A stretch of DNA of 64,000 bases, from contig NZ_WWCJ01000023.1 of assembly GCF_009857475.1 (NCBI RefSeq), forward strand, positions 1 through 64,000. The letters run 5' to 3'. Origin of the DNA: Pseudoduganella guangdongensis. Its GTDB lineage: Bacteria > Pseudomonadota > Gammaproteobacteria > Burkholderiales > Burkholderiaceae_D. The notes beneath the pieces were generated by a model, which had not been told where the DNA came from, did no database searches, and worked only from the letters and a program-made list of their open reading frames with translations. Both the position numbers and the translations under genes were made by a program. Of the stretch, positions 51,937 to 59,720 are shown piece by piece (within the stretch, counting starts at the first letter, position 1; each line of letters starts with the position of its first letter).

Positions 51937-52993
51937 GTAGTTTCTCCACAATTTGATCGGCCAGCGCCGGGTTGATGCTGGCACTGACTGGAACGACCCA
52001 TATTCTCGGATCGTTGCGTAATTCTTCAATTTGCCAGCATTTTACTGCATCCTTCTCCGTCACCAGAATAATGTCGGCCTCTATGGCGGCGAAGGGGCGG
52101 TCGTTAAAGTCGTGGTGGTCGGGCAGCGGCAGCTCCTGCGGCTGCAGGCCGGCGGCGCGCAGCATGGCGAAGAAGCGGCCCGGGTTGCCGATGCCTGCGG
52201 CGGCGGCCACTTTCAGCCCGCCGCCCTGCCCTTCAGCGGCGGCCTGGCGCGCCAGTTCCGCCAGCGGCATGCGCTGGGCGCGCTCGGCCAGCCGCTCCGC
52301 GACTGCGCCGGCAAGGCGCATCTGCCACGGCGCGCCCGGGCCGGAACCCGGGGGCGCGACTGCGGCGGCCAGCGCTGGCGCCAGCTCCGGCGTATTGACC
52401 ACGGTGAAGTCGCGCCGGCGCGAGGGCGGCTCACGCAGCGGCCCGGCGGGCAGCGTCCAGCCATTGCCGACGCCCCGGCCATCGAACAGCACAATCTCGA
52501 TGTCGCGCGCCAGGGCGTAGTGCTGCAAGCCGTCGTCGGTAACGATCACGTTGACGCCGGGGTGGGCCGCCAGCAAGGCGCGGCCGGCGGCGGCGCGCCG
52601 GCGGCCAACAAATACCGGGCAGCCCGTGCGGGCCGCGATCAGCACCGGCTCGTCGCCCACCTCGGCGGGCGTCGATGCGGGGCCGACTTCGCGCGGCGCC
52701 GCATCCTTGCTGCCGAAACCGCGCGACACGACGCCGGGGGAAAAGCCCGCCGCCCGCAGCGCGTCCACCAGCCAGATGGTGAGCGGCGTCTTGCCCGTGC
52801 CGCCAATGAAGATGTTCCCCACCACGACCACCGGCACCGGCAGCCGCTCGGACGACGACAGGCCGGCGGCAAAAGCCGCGCGGCGCATACCGGCCAGGCC
52901 GCGAAACAGCAGCGACACCGGCCACAGCGCGCAGGCCAGCGCCCCGCGCCGCAACCACTCGCGCGAGAAGGTCGTCTCCAGGGAAGAGGCCAT
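51917..52993 (-). CDS. lpxK: tetraacyldisaccharide 4'-kinase
   Basis: 358 residues. Membrane-associated N-terminal helix (ALACALWPVSLLFRGL), P-loop VGNIFIGGTGKTP (about 58-70), the VTDDGLQHYAL segment with the catalytic Asp pair, and a C-terminal EKDAVKC motif. It adds the 4'-phosphate to the lipid A disaccharide at the inner membrane. The ATG directly abuts the exbD stop, and the 3' end overlaps trm112 by 20 bp. Confidence 0.96.
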   Translation of the reverse strand: MASSLETTFSREWLRRGALACALWPVSLLFRGLAGMRRAAFAAGLSSSERLPVPVVVVGNIFIGGTGKTPLTIWLVDALRAAGFSPGVVSRGFGSKDAAPREVGPASTPAEVGDEPVLIAARTGCPVFVGRRRAAAGRALLAAHPGVNVIVTDDGLQHYALARDIEIVLFDGRGVGNGWTLPAGPLREPPSRRRDFTVVNTPELAPALAAAVAPPGSGPGAPWQMRLAGAVAERLAERAQRMPLAELARQAAAEGQGGGLKVAAAAGIGNPGRFFAMLRAAGLQPQELPLPDHHDFNDRPFAAIEADIILVTEKDAVKCWQIEELRNDPRIWVVPVSASINPALADQIVEKLRGRTPA

Positions 52994-53419
52994 TTACTTG
53001 GCCTGGGCCGTCTGCGCCTCGAAGGTCACGCGGTCGAAGCCGGCGATGCGCGCCGCTTCCATCACGTTGATCACCATCTGGTGCATCGCAAACTGGTCGG
53101 CGTTGATCTTCACCACCGGGTTGGCGCCTTTGGCGGCAGCCTTCATATTCACCGCCAGGCCGGGCACATCGCGGAACGACACCGGGGTGCCGTTCAGGGT
53201 GTAGTTGCCCTTGGCATCCACGGTCACGTTCAGGTCATCCGGCTGCTCCACCGCTTTTTCCGCGTCGGCGGTCGGCAAGGTGATTTTCAGCTCGGTGAAC
53301 TTGCTGTAGGTGGTGGTGATCATCAGGAAGATCAGGATCACCAGCAGCACGTCGATGAACGGGATCAGGTTGATCTCCGGGTCTTCGCGCTTCTGGCCGC
53401 GGCGGAAATTCATCGCCAT
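52994..53419 (-). CDS. exbD: ExbD/TolR family biopolymer transport protein
   Basis: 141 residues. One N-terminal membrane helix with the conserved Asp for proton use (INLIPFIDVLLVILIFLM), then a periplasmic domain. It works with ExbB to energise TonB or a Tol-like system. ATG at 53419; another in-frame ATG (MNFRRG) is two codons later. Its location before lpxK is the usual arrangement in betaproteobacteria. Confidence 0.94.
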   Translation of the reverse strand: MAMNFRRGQKREDPEINLIPFIDVLLVILIFLMITTTYSKFTELKITLPTADAEKAVEQPDDLNVTVDAKGNYTLNGTPVSFRDVPGLAVNMKAAAKGANPVVKINADQFAMHQMVINVMEAARIAGFDRVTFEAQTAQAK

Positions 53420-53434
53420 AGGATCGATCCTCGC

Positions 53435-54040
53435 TTATTTGCGGCTGTTGTGGACCACGTCCACGAACTTGACCGCCTGCTGCTCCATGTCGATGACAAA
53501 GGAGTCCACCAGTGCGCGGAAGTGGCGGTAGAACACCAGGGTCGGCATCGCGATCGCCAGGCCGAAGCCGGTGTTGTACAGGGCCACGGAAATACCGTGC
53601 GCCAGCTGCGCCGGGTTGGTGCCGGAAGCGTTGGTGGCGCCGAAGATCTCGATCATGCCGACCACGGTGCCGAACAGGCCCATCAGCGGGGCCAGGGTGG
53701 CGATGGTGCCGAGGGTGGTCAGGAAGCGCTCCAGCTGGTGGGCCACGGCGCCGCCCGCCTCTTCGATGGATTCCTTCATCACATCGCGCGGAGCGTTAAC
53801 ATTTCGCAACGCTGCCGAAAGGACAACACCGAGCTGGGAGGACTTCTCCAGCTTTTCGATGATGTCAGGCGTGATATTGCCGCTGCGATAAACGCGCACA
53901 ACTTCGTCCAGCAGGGTCTTGGGAATGATGCGGGTGCGGCGGAGGTACATCAGGCGCTCGATGATCAGAGCGGTGGCAACAACGGAAGCGATCAGCAGAG
54001 GCCAGATTGGCCAGCCGGCGGCCTGGAAAATTGCGAGCAA
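53435..54040 (-). CDS. exbB: ExbB/MotA/TolQ family proton channel protein
   Basis: 201 residues with three membrane helices. The conserved region GTIATLAPLMGLFGTVVGMIEIF is split between helix 2 and the loop. The start is TTG at 54040 with AGGAG 6 bp upstream; no upstream ATG fits. Forms the proton-conducting complex with ExbD in the inner membrane. First gene of the lpxK-kdsB line and next to the repeat array. Confidence 0.94.
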   Translation of the reverse strand: MLAIFQAAGWPIWPLLIASVVATALIIERLMYLRRTRIIPKTLLDEVVRVYRSGNITPDIIEKLEKSSQLGVVLSAALRNVNAPRDVMKESIEEAGGAVAHQLERFLTTLGTIATLAPLMGLFGTVVGMIEIFGATNASGTNPAQLAHGISVALYNTGFGLAIAMPTLVFYRHFRALVDSFVIDMEQQAVKFVDVVHNSRK

Positions 54041-54073
54041 GACGTACTCCTGTGAAAGAAATCCTAAACGCGC

Positions 54074-54102
54074 AATGTAGCTTGTTGGAGCCTATCCGGC
54101 AA
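54074..54102 (-). promoter_or_regulatory. promoter of the exbB-exbD-lpxK-trm112-kdsB operon
   Basis: On the minus strand TTGCCG (54102-54097) and TACATT (54079-54074) are spaced by exactly 17 bp, each matching four of six consensus positions. The expected start point is about 27 bp before the exbB start codon. The first DnaA-box-like repeat core (54126-54134) is about 60 bp upstream of that start point. Confidence 0.55.
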
Positions 54103-54112
54103 GTGTGTGCTT

Positions 54113-54860
54113 TCTTCACATTTTCTGTGGACAAGATTGTTGGCAAGCCGCCCAAGACGCCCTAAGCCCATGATTTGACTATGATTTTTTCTAATGCAAA
54201 AAATTTCATCAGCTTTCAAGCAATGGGGTTCTGCACATAATCTGTGGACAATATTGTGGGGAATGGTGGCTTTTATATCCTAAGCCATTGATCGGAAAGA
54301 GAATTACTCTCAAGCACAAAAAATGCGCACCGGCATTTTTCACCCCCCTGGCGCCTGTGCACTTCCCCACATATTCTGTTGATAAGATTGTGTGCAAAGC
54401 CATGCTTGAGCACTAAAGTACTTGATTCATAAGCACTTTCTTTCCATGCGTAAAAATTCCGCAGTGGATTGTCCACATTTCTTCCTGACCCCAGGACGGA
54501 CAATTTTTGGGGATTTGCACAAAATCTGTGGACAATATTGTGCGCAAGGCTGCCGGAGGTGGGGGAAGTCCTTGATTATCAAGCACTTTCAGTTCATGCT
54601 CATTTTTTAGGCAGATTTTTACGCCGTCTTTTTCCCACAACTTCTGTGGATAAAATTGTTAGCAAGGGACAGACTGGAGTGCCAAGTCCTTGATTTCTAA
54701 AATGAAAGTTACCGTGCAAACATTTTCATCACGCAAGTTTGGGCACGCTCGAGTTCCTCACATATTCTGTGGATATCTTTGTGCGTAACAGCCCGGGGCT
54801 ATCGCAAAGTCCTTGATCTATAAGGAAATTCATGGATTGCCTGCGAATGAAGCATCGCTG
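54113..54860. repeat. array of six diverged repeats with DnaA-box-like cores
   Basis: The 916-bp gap between exbB and xseA has no plausible gene and is AT-rich. It carries six related units. Element 1 is CTGTGGAyAA flanked by CACA and TTGTG, with cores at 54126, 54243, 54377, 54527, 54645 and 54768. Element 2, AAGTCCTTGAT-like, starts 37, 38, 39, 39, 39 and 39 bp after each core. Units are 117-150 bp apart. The core TGTGGATAA at 54645-54653 is the exact complement of the DnaA box TTATCCACA; the other five differ by one or two bases. The spacers between elements are poorly conserved, so the fixed 39-bp spacing suggests selection. Function unknown. Confidence 0.8.
54469..54477 (+). promoter_or_regulatory. 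extra DnaA-box-like site on the opposite strand
   Basis: TTGTCCACA, one mismatch from TTATCCACA. It faces the opposite way to the six repeat cores, between units 3 and 4. It overlaps a small dyad GTGGA-TTG-TCCAC. Confidence 0.5.
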
Positions 54861-54956
54861 TTTACCCTTAATAATCAGATGTTTACAAAAAATGCTTGCG
54901 GTATGAAGTGATGTATGACATAAGCATGACCGCTTTCAAAAAGTGTGGACAGGTCC

Positions 54957-56300
54957 ATGATGAATACCCCCGAACCCAACCAGGTTATCTCCGTTAGCGC
55001 CCTGAACCAGGCCGTTGCGCGCCTGCTGGAGCGCTCTTTCCCCCTGCAGTGGATATCCGGGGAAATCTCTAATTTCACCCGCGCAAGTTCGGGGCATTGG
55101 TACTTCACATTGAAGGATGACGGGGCGCAAGTTCGCGCCGTCATGTTCCGTGGCCGCGCGCAAAACGTGGGCTTTGTGCCGCGCGAGGGCGACAAGGTGG
55201 AAGTGCGGGCCCTGGTCACCCTGTACGGGCCGCGCGGCGACTACCAGATCAATGTCGAGGCGATCCGCCGCGCCGGCGTGGGTTCGCTGTTCGAGGCCTT
55301 CCAGCGCCTCAAGGAGCGGCTGGCGGCGGCGGGGCTGTTCGCGCCGGAGCGCAAGCGCGCGTTACCGTTGTTTCCCCGCACTATTGGCATTGTGACCAGC
55401 CCGCAGGCGGCGGCCTTGCGCGATGTGCTGATCGCGCTGCGGCGTCGCGCGCCGCATGTGCAGGTGGTGCTCTACCCTACCCTGGTGCAGGGCCAGCAGG
55501 CCGGCGCGCAGATTGCGGCGGCCATCGATACGGCGTCGCGCCGGGCCGAGTGCGATGTGCTGCTGGTGGTGCGCGGCGGCGGCAGCATGGAGGACCTGTG
55601 GTGCTTTAACGAGGAAGTGGTCGCTTACGCCGTGGCCAATTGCGCGCTGCCGGTGGTGTCCGGCGTGGGCCACGAAACCGACTTCACGATCTGCGATTTC
55701 GCGGCCGATGTGCGGGCGGCAACGCCGACGGCGGCGGCGGAACTGGCGGCGACGCCGCGCGCCGACTGGCTCGGTTCCCTGCGCGCCGATGCCGCCGACC
55801 TGCGCCGCGCCATGCGCCGCGCGCTGGGCGATGCGGCGCAAACGCTGGATAACCTGCAGCGCCGCCTGCTTAGTCCGACCGCGCGCATCGCGCAGCAGCG
55901 CCTGCAGCTGAAGGCTTTGTCCACCGCCATGATGCACGCCACCCGCAACCCGCTGCAGCAGTCGCGCTTTGGCGTGGACCGCCTGGCGGCGCGGCTGGCG
56001 GCGCGCAAGCCGGACCCTGCGTCGGCGCGGGCGGCCTTGGCGGCCTGGCAGCACCGTGCCGACGCCAGCATGCGCGGCCAGCTGGCGCAGCGGCGCGATG
56101 CGCTGAGCGCCCTGTCGGCGCAGCTGGAATTACTGAATCCCCAGCGCACGCTGGAACGCGGCTACGCCATCGTCACCGATGCCGCGGGTGCGGTGTTGCG
56201 CGATCCGGCCCATATCAAGCCGGGCCAGGCGCTGGGCGTGCGCCTGGCCGACGGCAGCGCCGAAATCGGTGTCGCCAGCGTGCAACCCACGCGGACCTAG
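54957..56300 (+). CDS. xseA: exodeoxyribonuclease VII large subunit
   Basis: 447 residues. N-terminal OB-fold (LQWISGEISNFTRASSGHWY), then the catalytic core with GIVTSPQAAALRDVL, VVRGGGSMEDLWCFNEE and SGVGHETDFTICDFAAD (metal and active-site residues), and a long coiled-coil C-terminus ending in the GYAIV strand region. It degrades single-stranded DNA together with XseB, whose gene is not here. The ATG at 54957 is used; an in-frame GTG at 54945 and an ATG at 54960 are possible. Directly downstream of the repeat array. Confidence 0.96.
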   Translation: MMNTPEPNQVISVSALNQAVARLLERSFPLQWISGEISNFTRASSGHWYFTLKDDGAQVRAVMFRGRAQNVGFVPREGDKVEVRALVTLYGPRGDYQINVEAIRRAGVGSLFEAFQRLKERLAAAGLFAPERKRALPLFPRTIGIVTSPQAAALRDVLIALRRRAPHVQVVLYPTLVQGQQAGAQIAAAIDTASRRAECDVLLVVRGGGSMEDLWCFNEEVVAYAVANCALPVVSGVGHETDFTICDFAADVRAATPTAAAELAATPRADWLGSLRADAADLRRAMRRALGDAAQTLDNLQRRLLSPTARIAQQRLQLKALSTAMMHATRNPLQQSRFGVDRLAARLAARKPDPASARAALAAWQHRADASMRGQLAQRRDALSALSAQLELLNPQRTLERGYAIVTDAAGAVLRDPAHIKPGQALGVRLADGSAEIGVASVQPTRT

Positions 56301-56309
56301 CGTTCGTAC

Positions 56310-56315
56310 TACAAT
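56310..56315 (+). promoter_or_regulatory. -10-like element of sodB
   Basis: TACAAT lies 54 bp before the sodB start in the short xseA-sodB gap. The -35 is poor and would lie inside the end of xseA. A clear ribosome-binding site (GAGGAAAT) follows before the ATG at 56369. Confidence 0.4.
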
Positions 56316-56368
56316 AGTGGCCGTTTCGGCATTAATACCTTTTTACCCCCCTATTTGAGGAAATATTC

Positions 56369-56947
56369 ATGGAACATACCCTGCCACCACTGCCATATGC
56401 AATGGACGCGCTGCAACCGCACATCTCCAAGGAAACCCTGGAATTCCACTACGGTAAGCATCATCAGGCTTATGTCACCAACCTGAACAACCTGATCAAG
56501 GGCACCGAGTTCGAAAACCTGTCCCTGGAAGAAATCGTCAAGAAGTCCTCCGGCGGCGTGTTCAACAACGCAGCCCAGGTGTGGAACCACACCTTCTACT
56601 GGAACTGCATGGCGCCGAACGCCGGCGGCGCGCCGACCGGTGCCGTGGCTGACGCGATCAACGCCAAGTTCGGCTCCTTCGACAACTTCAAGGCTGAATT
56701 CACCAAGTCCTGCGTGGGCAACTTCGGTTCCGGCTGGACCTGGCTGGTGAAGAAGGCTGACGGCTCCGTGGAAATCGTCAACACCTCCAACGCGGCCACC
56801 CCGCTGACCGGCGCCGACAAGCCGCTGCTGACCTGCGACGTGTGGGAACACGCGTACTACGTGGACTACCGCAATGCCCGTCCGAAGTACGTGGAAACCT
56901 TCTGGAACCTGGTGAACTGGAACTTCGTGGCCCAGCAATTCGCTTAA
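56369..56947 (+). CDS. sodB: iron superoxide dismutase
   Basis: 192 residues. Metal ligands His27, His74, Asp157 and His161 are all in place (FHYGKHH, WNHTFYW, DVWEHAYY). Gln70 in NNAAQVWNH is at the position that marks the iron type. Cytoplasmic; converts superoxide to peroxide and oxygen. Codon use is markedly more biased than in its neighbours, fitting high expression. A strong terminator follows. Confidence 0.97.
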   Translation: MEHTLPPLPYAMDALQPHISKETLEFHYGKHHQAYVTNLNNLIKGTEFENLSLEEIVKKSSGGVFNNAAQVWNHTFYWNCMAPNAGGAPTGAVADAINAKFGSFDNFKAEFTKSCVGNFGSGWTWLVKKADGSVEIVNTSNAATPLTGADKPLLTCDVWEHAYYVDYRNARPKYVETFWNLVNWNFVAQQFA

Positions 56948-56966
56948 GCGCGACGCTGTGCTCCCT

Positions 56967-56992
56967 AAAGCCCGCTGAACGCGGGCTTTTTT
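56967..56992 (+). terminator. rho-independent terminator after sodB
   Basis: AAAGCCCGC-TGAAC-GCGGGCTTT stem-loop running into six T residues, starting 20 bp after the sodB stop. Confidence 0.95.
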
Positions 56993-57004
56993 CTACCTAC
57001 GATC

Positions 57005-57673
57005 ATGCAAAAAACACCAGAAACCGCCGTATTGCGCAGCACCGGCGCCGTGGTGGCCGTGGCCGGCGTGGCGCAGGCCTTGCTGCTCATGGCGCACGCT
57101 CCCGCCGGCGCCTTCCACCTCCAGTTCGCCAACGCCAATATCCTGTTCGGGCTGCTGATTGCTTGCGGCGGCCTGCGGGCCATGTCCGCCGTGCGCTGGC
57201 TGGCCTGGTTTTGCCTGATGCCGACCGCCCTGCTCCTGCTGGCGGGCGTCGTGCTGCAGCCGCTCGGTCTGCTGGTGGCGCAGGCGCGCTTCACCCCGGC
57301 CGCGTTCATGTCGGAGCTGGCGGTGCAGTTGCTGTCCCTGGTGCTGCTGCTGTTCATGCTGCGCCAGCTTGGCAGCGCTCCCCTGCAGGCCGCGCGCGCG
57401 GCGCAGGGCCGCAAGGTGCGCGACATGCGCCTGCCGCTGGTCCTGGGCGGCGTGCTGGCCGTGGCCGTGGCCGGCCTGCAGGCCGGCGCCATGCGCAGTG
57501 CGGACGCGCAACACGCGGTGCGCCTGGCGGCGGCGGAAATGGGTCCGGGTTACGACTATTTTGCGAGCCACATCCAGTTCCAGTTCGGCGCCGACAGCCG
57601 CGTGCTGGCGCGCGTGCAGTTGTGGAACGACCGGGAGCTGCGCGAGATCCCGGTGCAGTGGCGCAAGCCCTAG
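57005..57673 (+). CDS. membrane protein of unknown function
   Basis: 222 residues with about five membrane helices: four in the first 125 residues and one at about 140-162. A hydrophilic periplasmic-type C-terminal segment follows (YFASHIQFQFGADSRVLARV). No family motif recognised. The ATG lacks a clear ribosome-binding site. It ends 1 bp before the stop of the convergent alcohol dehydrogenase gene. Coding is supported by the good topology and the frame filling the gap. Confidence 0.65.
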   Translation: MQKTPETAVLRSTGAVVAVAGVAQALLLMAHAPAGAFHLQFANANILFGLLIACGGLRAMSAVRWLAWFCLMPTALLLLAGVVLQPLGLLVAQARFTPAAFMSELAVQLLSLVLLLFMLRQLGSAPLQAARAAQGRKVRDMRLPLVLGGVLAVAVAGLQAGAMRSADAQHAVRLAAAEMGPGYDYFASHIQFQFGADSRVLARVQLWNDRELREIPVQWRKP

Positions 57674-58687
57674 TTAAACACGGATGACGACCTTGCCGAA
57701 GTGATTGCCGGAGGCCAGATGCTGGTAGGCTGCGCGCGCCTGGTGGATGTCGAACACGCTGTCCAGCACCGGTTTGATGTTGCGCTGGGAGACCAGGCGC
57801 GACAAGTCTTCCTGCATTTTGCGGCTGCCGACGTAGATGCCGCTCATGCTCTTGCCGCCCACCACGAGGCCGAGCAGCTGGATGCTGGTTTCGAAACCGC
57901 CACCCAGGCCGCCGATCGCGGCCACCTTGCCGCCCATGGCGACCGATGCGATGGAGCGCGCCAACGTGTCCTGCCCGCCCACTTCCAGCACCAGGTCGAC
58001 GCCTTTGCCGCCGGTGGCGCGCAGCACTGCCTCCTGCCATTCGGGCGTCTTACGGTAGTTGATCAGCACATCCGCGCCCAGCGCGTGCGCCCGTTCCAGC
58101 TTGGCGTCGCTGGACGAGGTGATGATGGTGCGCACGCCGGCCGCGCGCGCCAGTTGCAGCGCCCAGATCGACACGCCGCCGGTGCCGAGCAGGAGCACGG
58201 TGTCGCCCGCTTTCAGGCTGCCTTCGACGAACAGCGCGTTCCAGGCGGTGACGCCGGCGCAGGTCAAGGTGGCGGCTTCCTCGAAACTCAGGTGGGCCGG
58301 CACGGCGCTCAGGCCGTCTTCGTGGATGACCAGTTCTTCGGTGAGCGCGCCGGCGCCGCCGGCACCCAGGGTGACTGCGGTTTTTTCCGGCGCGACTTTG
58401 CCGTCCACCCAGGCCGGGAAAAAGTTGGTCGCGACGCGGTCGCCGACCTGGACGCGCGCCACGCCGGGGCCAACCTCGACCACCTCGCCGGCGGCATCGG
58501 AACCTGGCACCACGGCGCCCTCGCCAGAGGTCGGGTAGCTGCCGTGCGCCACCATCAGGTCACGGTAGTTCAGTGCCACGGCGCGGACTTTGACGCGCAC
58601 CTCGGAATGCTGCAGCTCGCGCTTTGGCAGCACGACGTGCTCCAGGCTCACGATACCGGCGCCGGGGGTGATTTGGTAGGCATGCAT
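57674..58687 (-). CDS. NAD(P)-dependent alcohol dehydrogenase / quinone-oxidoreductase-like MDR protein
   Basis: 337 residues of the medium-chain dehydrogenase family. GroES-like N-domain (VVPGSDAAGEVVEVG, GDRVATNFFP) and Rossmann domain with LLLGTGGVSIWALQLA. The catalytic-zinc Cys/His pattern is incomplete (the usual Cys in the first motif is replaced by RDLMV), which fits the zinc-free quinone-reductase/YhdH-like branch. AAGGAG lies 6 bp before the ATG. Divergent from the LysR gene 106 bp away, probably its target. Confidence 0.88.
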   Translation of the reverse strand: MHAYQITPGAGIVSLEHVVLPKRELQHSEVRVKVRAVALNYRDLMVAHGSYPTSGEGAVVPGSDAAGEVVEVGPGVARVQVGDRVATNFFPAWVDGKVAPEKTAVTLGAGGAGALTEELVIHEDGLSAVPAHLSFEEAATLTCAGVTAWNALFVEGSLKAGDTVLLLGTGGVSIWALQLARAAGVRTIITSSSDAKLERAHALGADVLINYRKTPEWQEAVLRATGGKGVDLVLEVGGQDTLARSIASVAMGGKVAAIGGLGGGFETSIQLLGLVVGGKSMSGIYVGSRKMQEDLSRLVSQRNIKPVLDSVFDIHQARAAYQHLASGNHFGKVVIRV

Positions 58688-58741
58688 TGGAAACTCCTTT
58701 CAAGTTGTAGTGATGTGGAAAGCACTATATAGTTTCCCTGT

Positions 58742-58759
58742 ATTCCACAGTGGTGGAAT
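58742..58759. promoter_or_regulatory. LysR-type operator between the alcohol dehydrogenase and LysR genes
   Basis: ATTCCAC-AGTG-GTGGAAT is a perfect dyad with 7-bp arms, near the middle of the divergent promoter region. Related half-sites GTGGAAA occur on both sides (near 58710 and 58783). This supports cooperative binding by the neighbouring LysR protein. Confidence 0.55.
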
Positions 58760-58793
58760 TTGATCGACAGATTGTCAACTGGGTGGAAACAAT

Positions 58794-59720
58794 ATGAACG
58801 AGCGCCTGAATGGCATCAATGTCTTCGTGCATGCGGTGGAAGCAGGCAGCTTTTCCGCCGCCGCCGTGCGCCTGCACCAGACCCGCTCGGCCGTGGCCAA
58901 GGCCATCGCGCGGCTGGAAGAGCGCCTGGGCGTGCGCCTGTTCCACCGCACCACGCGCAGCCAGAGCCTGACCGAGGCGGGCGAGTCCTATTACGAACGC
59001 TGCGTGCGCGCCCTGGCCGAACTCGATGCGGGCGCGGCCAGCATCGGCAGCGGCCGCAGCGAACCCACCGGGCGCTTGCGCATCAGCGTGCCGGTACTGT
59101 TCGGCCGCCAGTTCGTGGCGCCGCTGATGCTGGAACTGGCGCGCCGCTACCCCAAACTGGCGCTGGATATTTCGTTCAACGACCGCGTGGTGGACTTGAT
59201 CGAGGACGGTTTCGATATCGGCTTGCGCGTGGGGCCGCTGGCCGACAGCAGCACGCTGGCCGCGCGCCGCCTGGGGCAGCAGCGCATGCTGGTGTGCGCC
59301 GCGCCAAGCTACCTGGCGCGGCATGGCCGCCCCGCCACGGTCGATGAGATTCCGCGCCACGACGGCATCCTGTACTCGCACGGGCGCGCCGTGAAGGCGT
59401 GGGTGATCGCAGCGCAGGGCGCCAAGCTGCGCGAGGTGCTGCCGGTGCAGCGCCTGCTGTTTGACGACCTGCAGGCGATCGCCGATGCCGCCGCGTCGGG
59501 CATGGGGCTGGTGTGGCTGCCGTGCTGGCTGGTGGCGCCCTATGTCAAACGCGGCGAGCTGCAAGTGCTGTTCGATTGCGGCGAGCTGGAAGCCTCGCAA
59601 ATGCACCTGGTCTGGCCGCATACGCCATACATGCCGGCCAAGCTGCGCGTCGCCATCGATACGCTGCTGGAGGTGACGCCGATCTACCTGGCCAGCGCGG
59701 AGGCCGCGCCCGCCGTCTGA
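58794..59720 (+). CDS. LysR-family regulator
   Basis: 308 residues. Winged helix-turn-helix (AGSFSAAAVRLHQTRSAVAK, about residues 17-36) with the effector domain in the rest (TGRLRISVPVLFGR). Belongs to the large CrgA-like LysR group seen next to oxidoreductases. It probably controls the divergent alcohol dehydrogenase in response to an electrophile or quinone. The 3' end overlaps the convergent PepSY gene by 37 bp. Confidence 0.9.
   Translation: MNERLNGINVFVHAVEAGSFSAAAVRLHQTRSAVAKAIARLEERLGVRLFHRTTRSQSLTEAGESYYERCVRALAELDAGAASIGSGRSEPTGRLRISVPVLFGRQFVAPLMLELARRYPKLALDISFNDRVVDLIEDGFDIGLRVGPLADSSTLAARRLGQQRMLVCAAPSYLARHGRPATVDEIPRHDGILYSHGRAVKAWVIAAQGAKLREVLPVQRLLFDDLQAIADAAASGMGLVWLPCWLVAPYVKRGELQVLFDCGELEASQMHLVWPHTPYMPAKLRVAIDTLLEVTPIYLASAEAAPAV

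Noticed and set aside
54209..54640. Short open frames of 60-76 codons within the repeat array
   Set aside because: They cross repeat cores in changing frames, have no ribosome-binding sites, and do not resemble proteins.
54113..54860. CRISPR array
   Set aside because: The units are long, diverged and unevenly spaced, with no identical short repeat or cas gene.
54041..54956. Chromosomal replication origin
   Set aside because: DnaA-like boxes are present, but dnaA, dnaN, rpmH and gyrB are absent. Kept only as an accessory DnaA-binding hypothesis.
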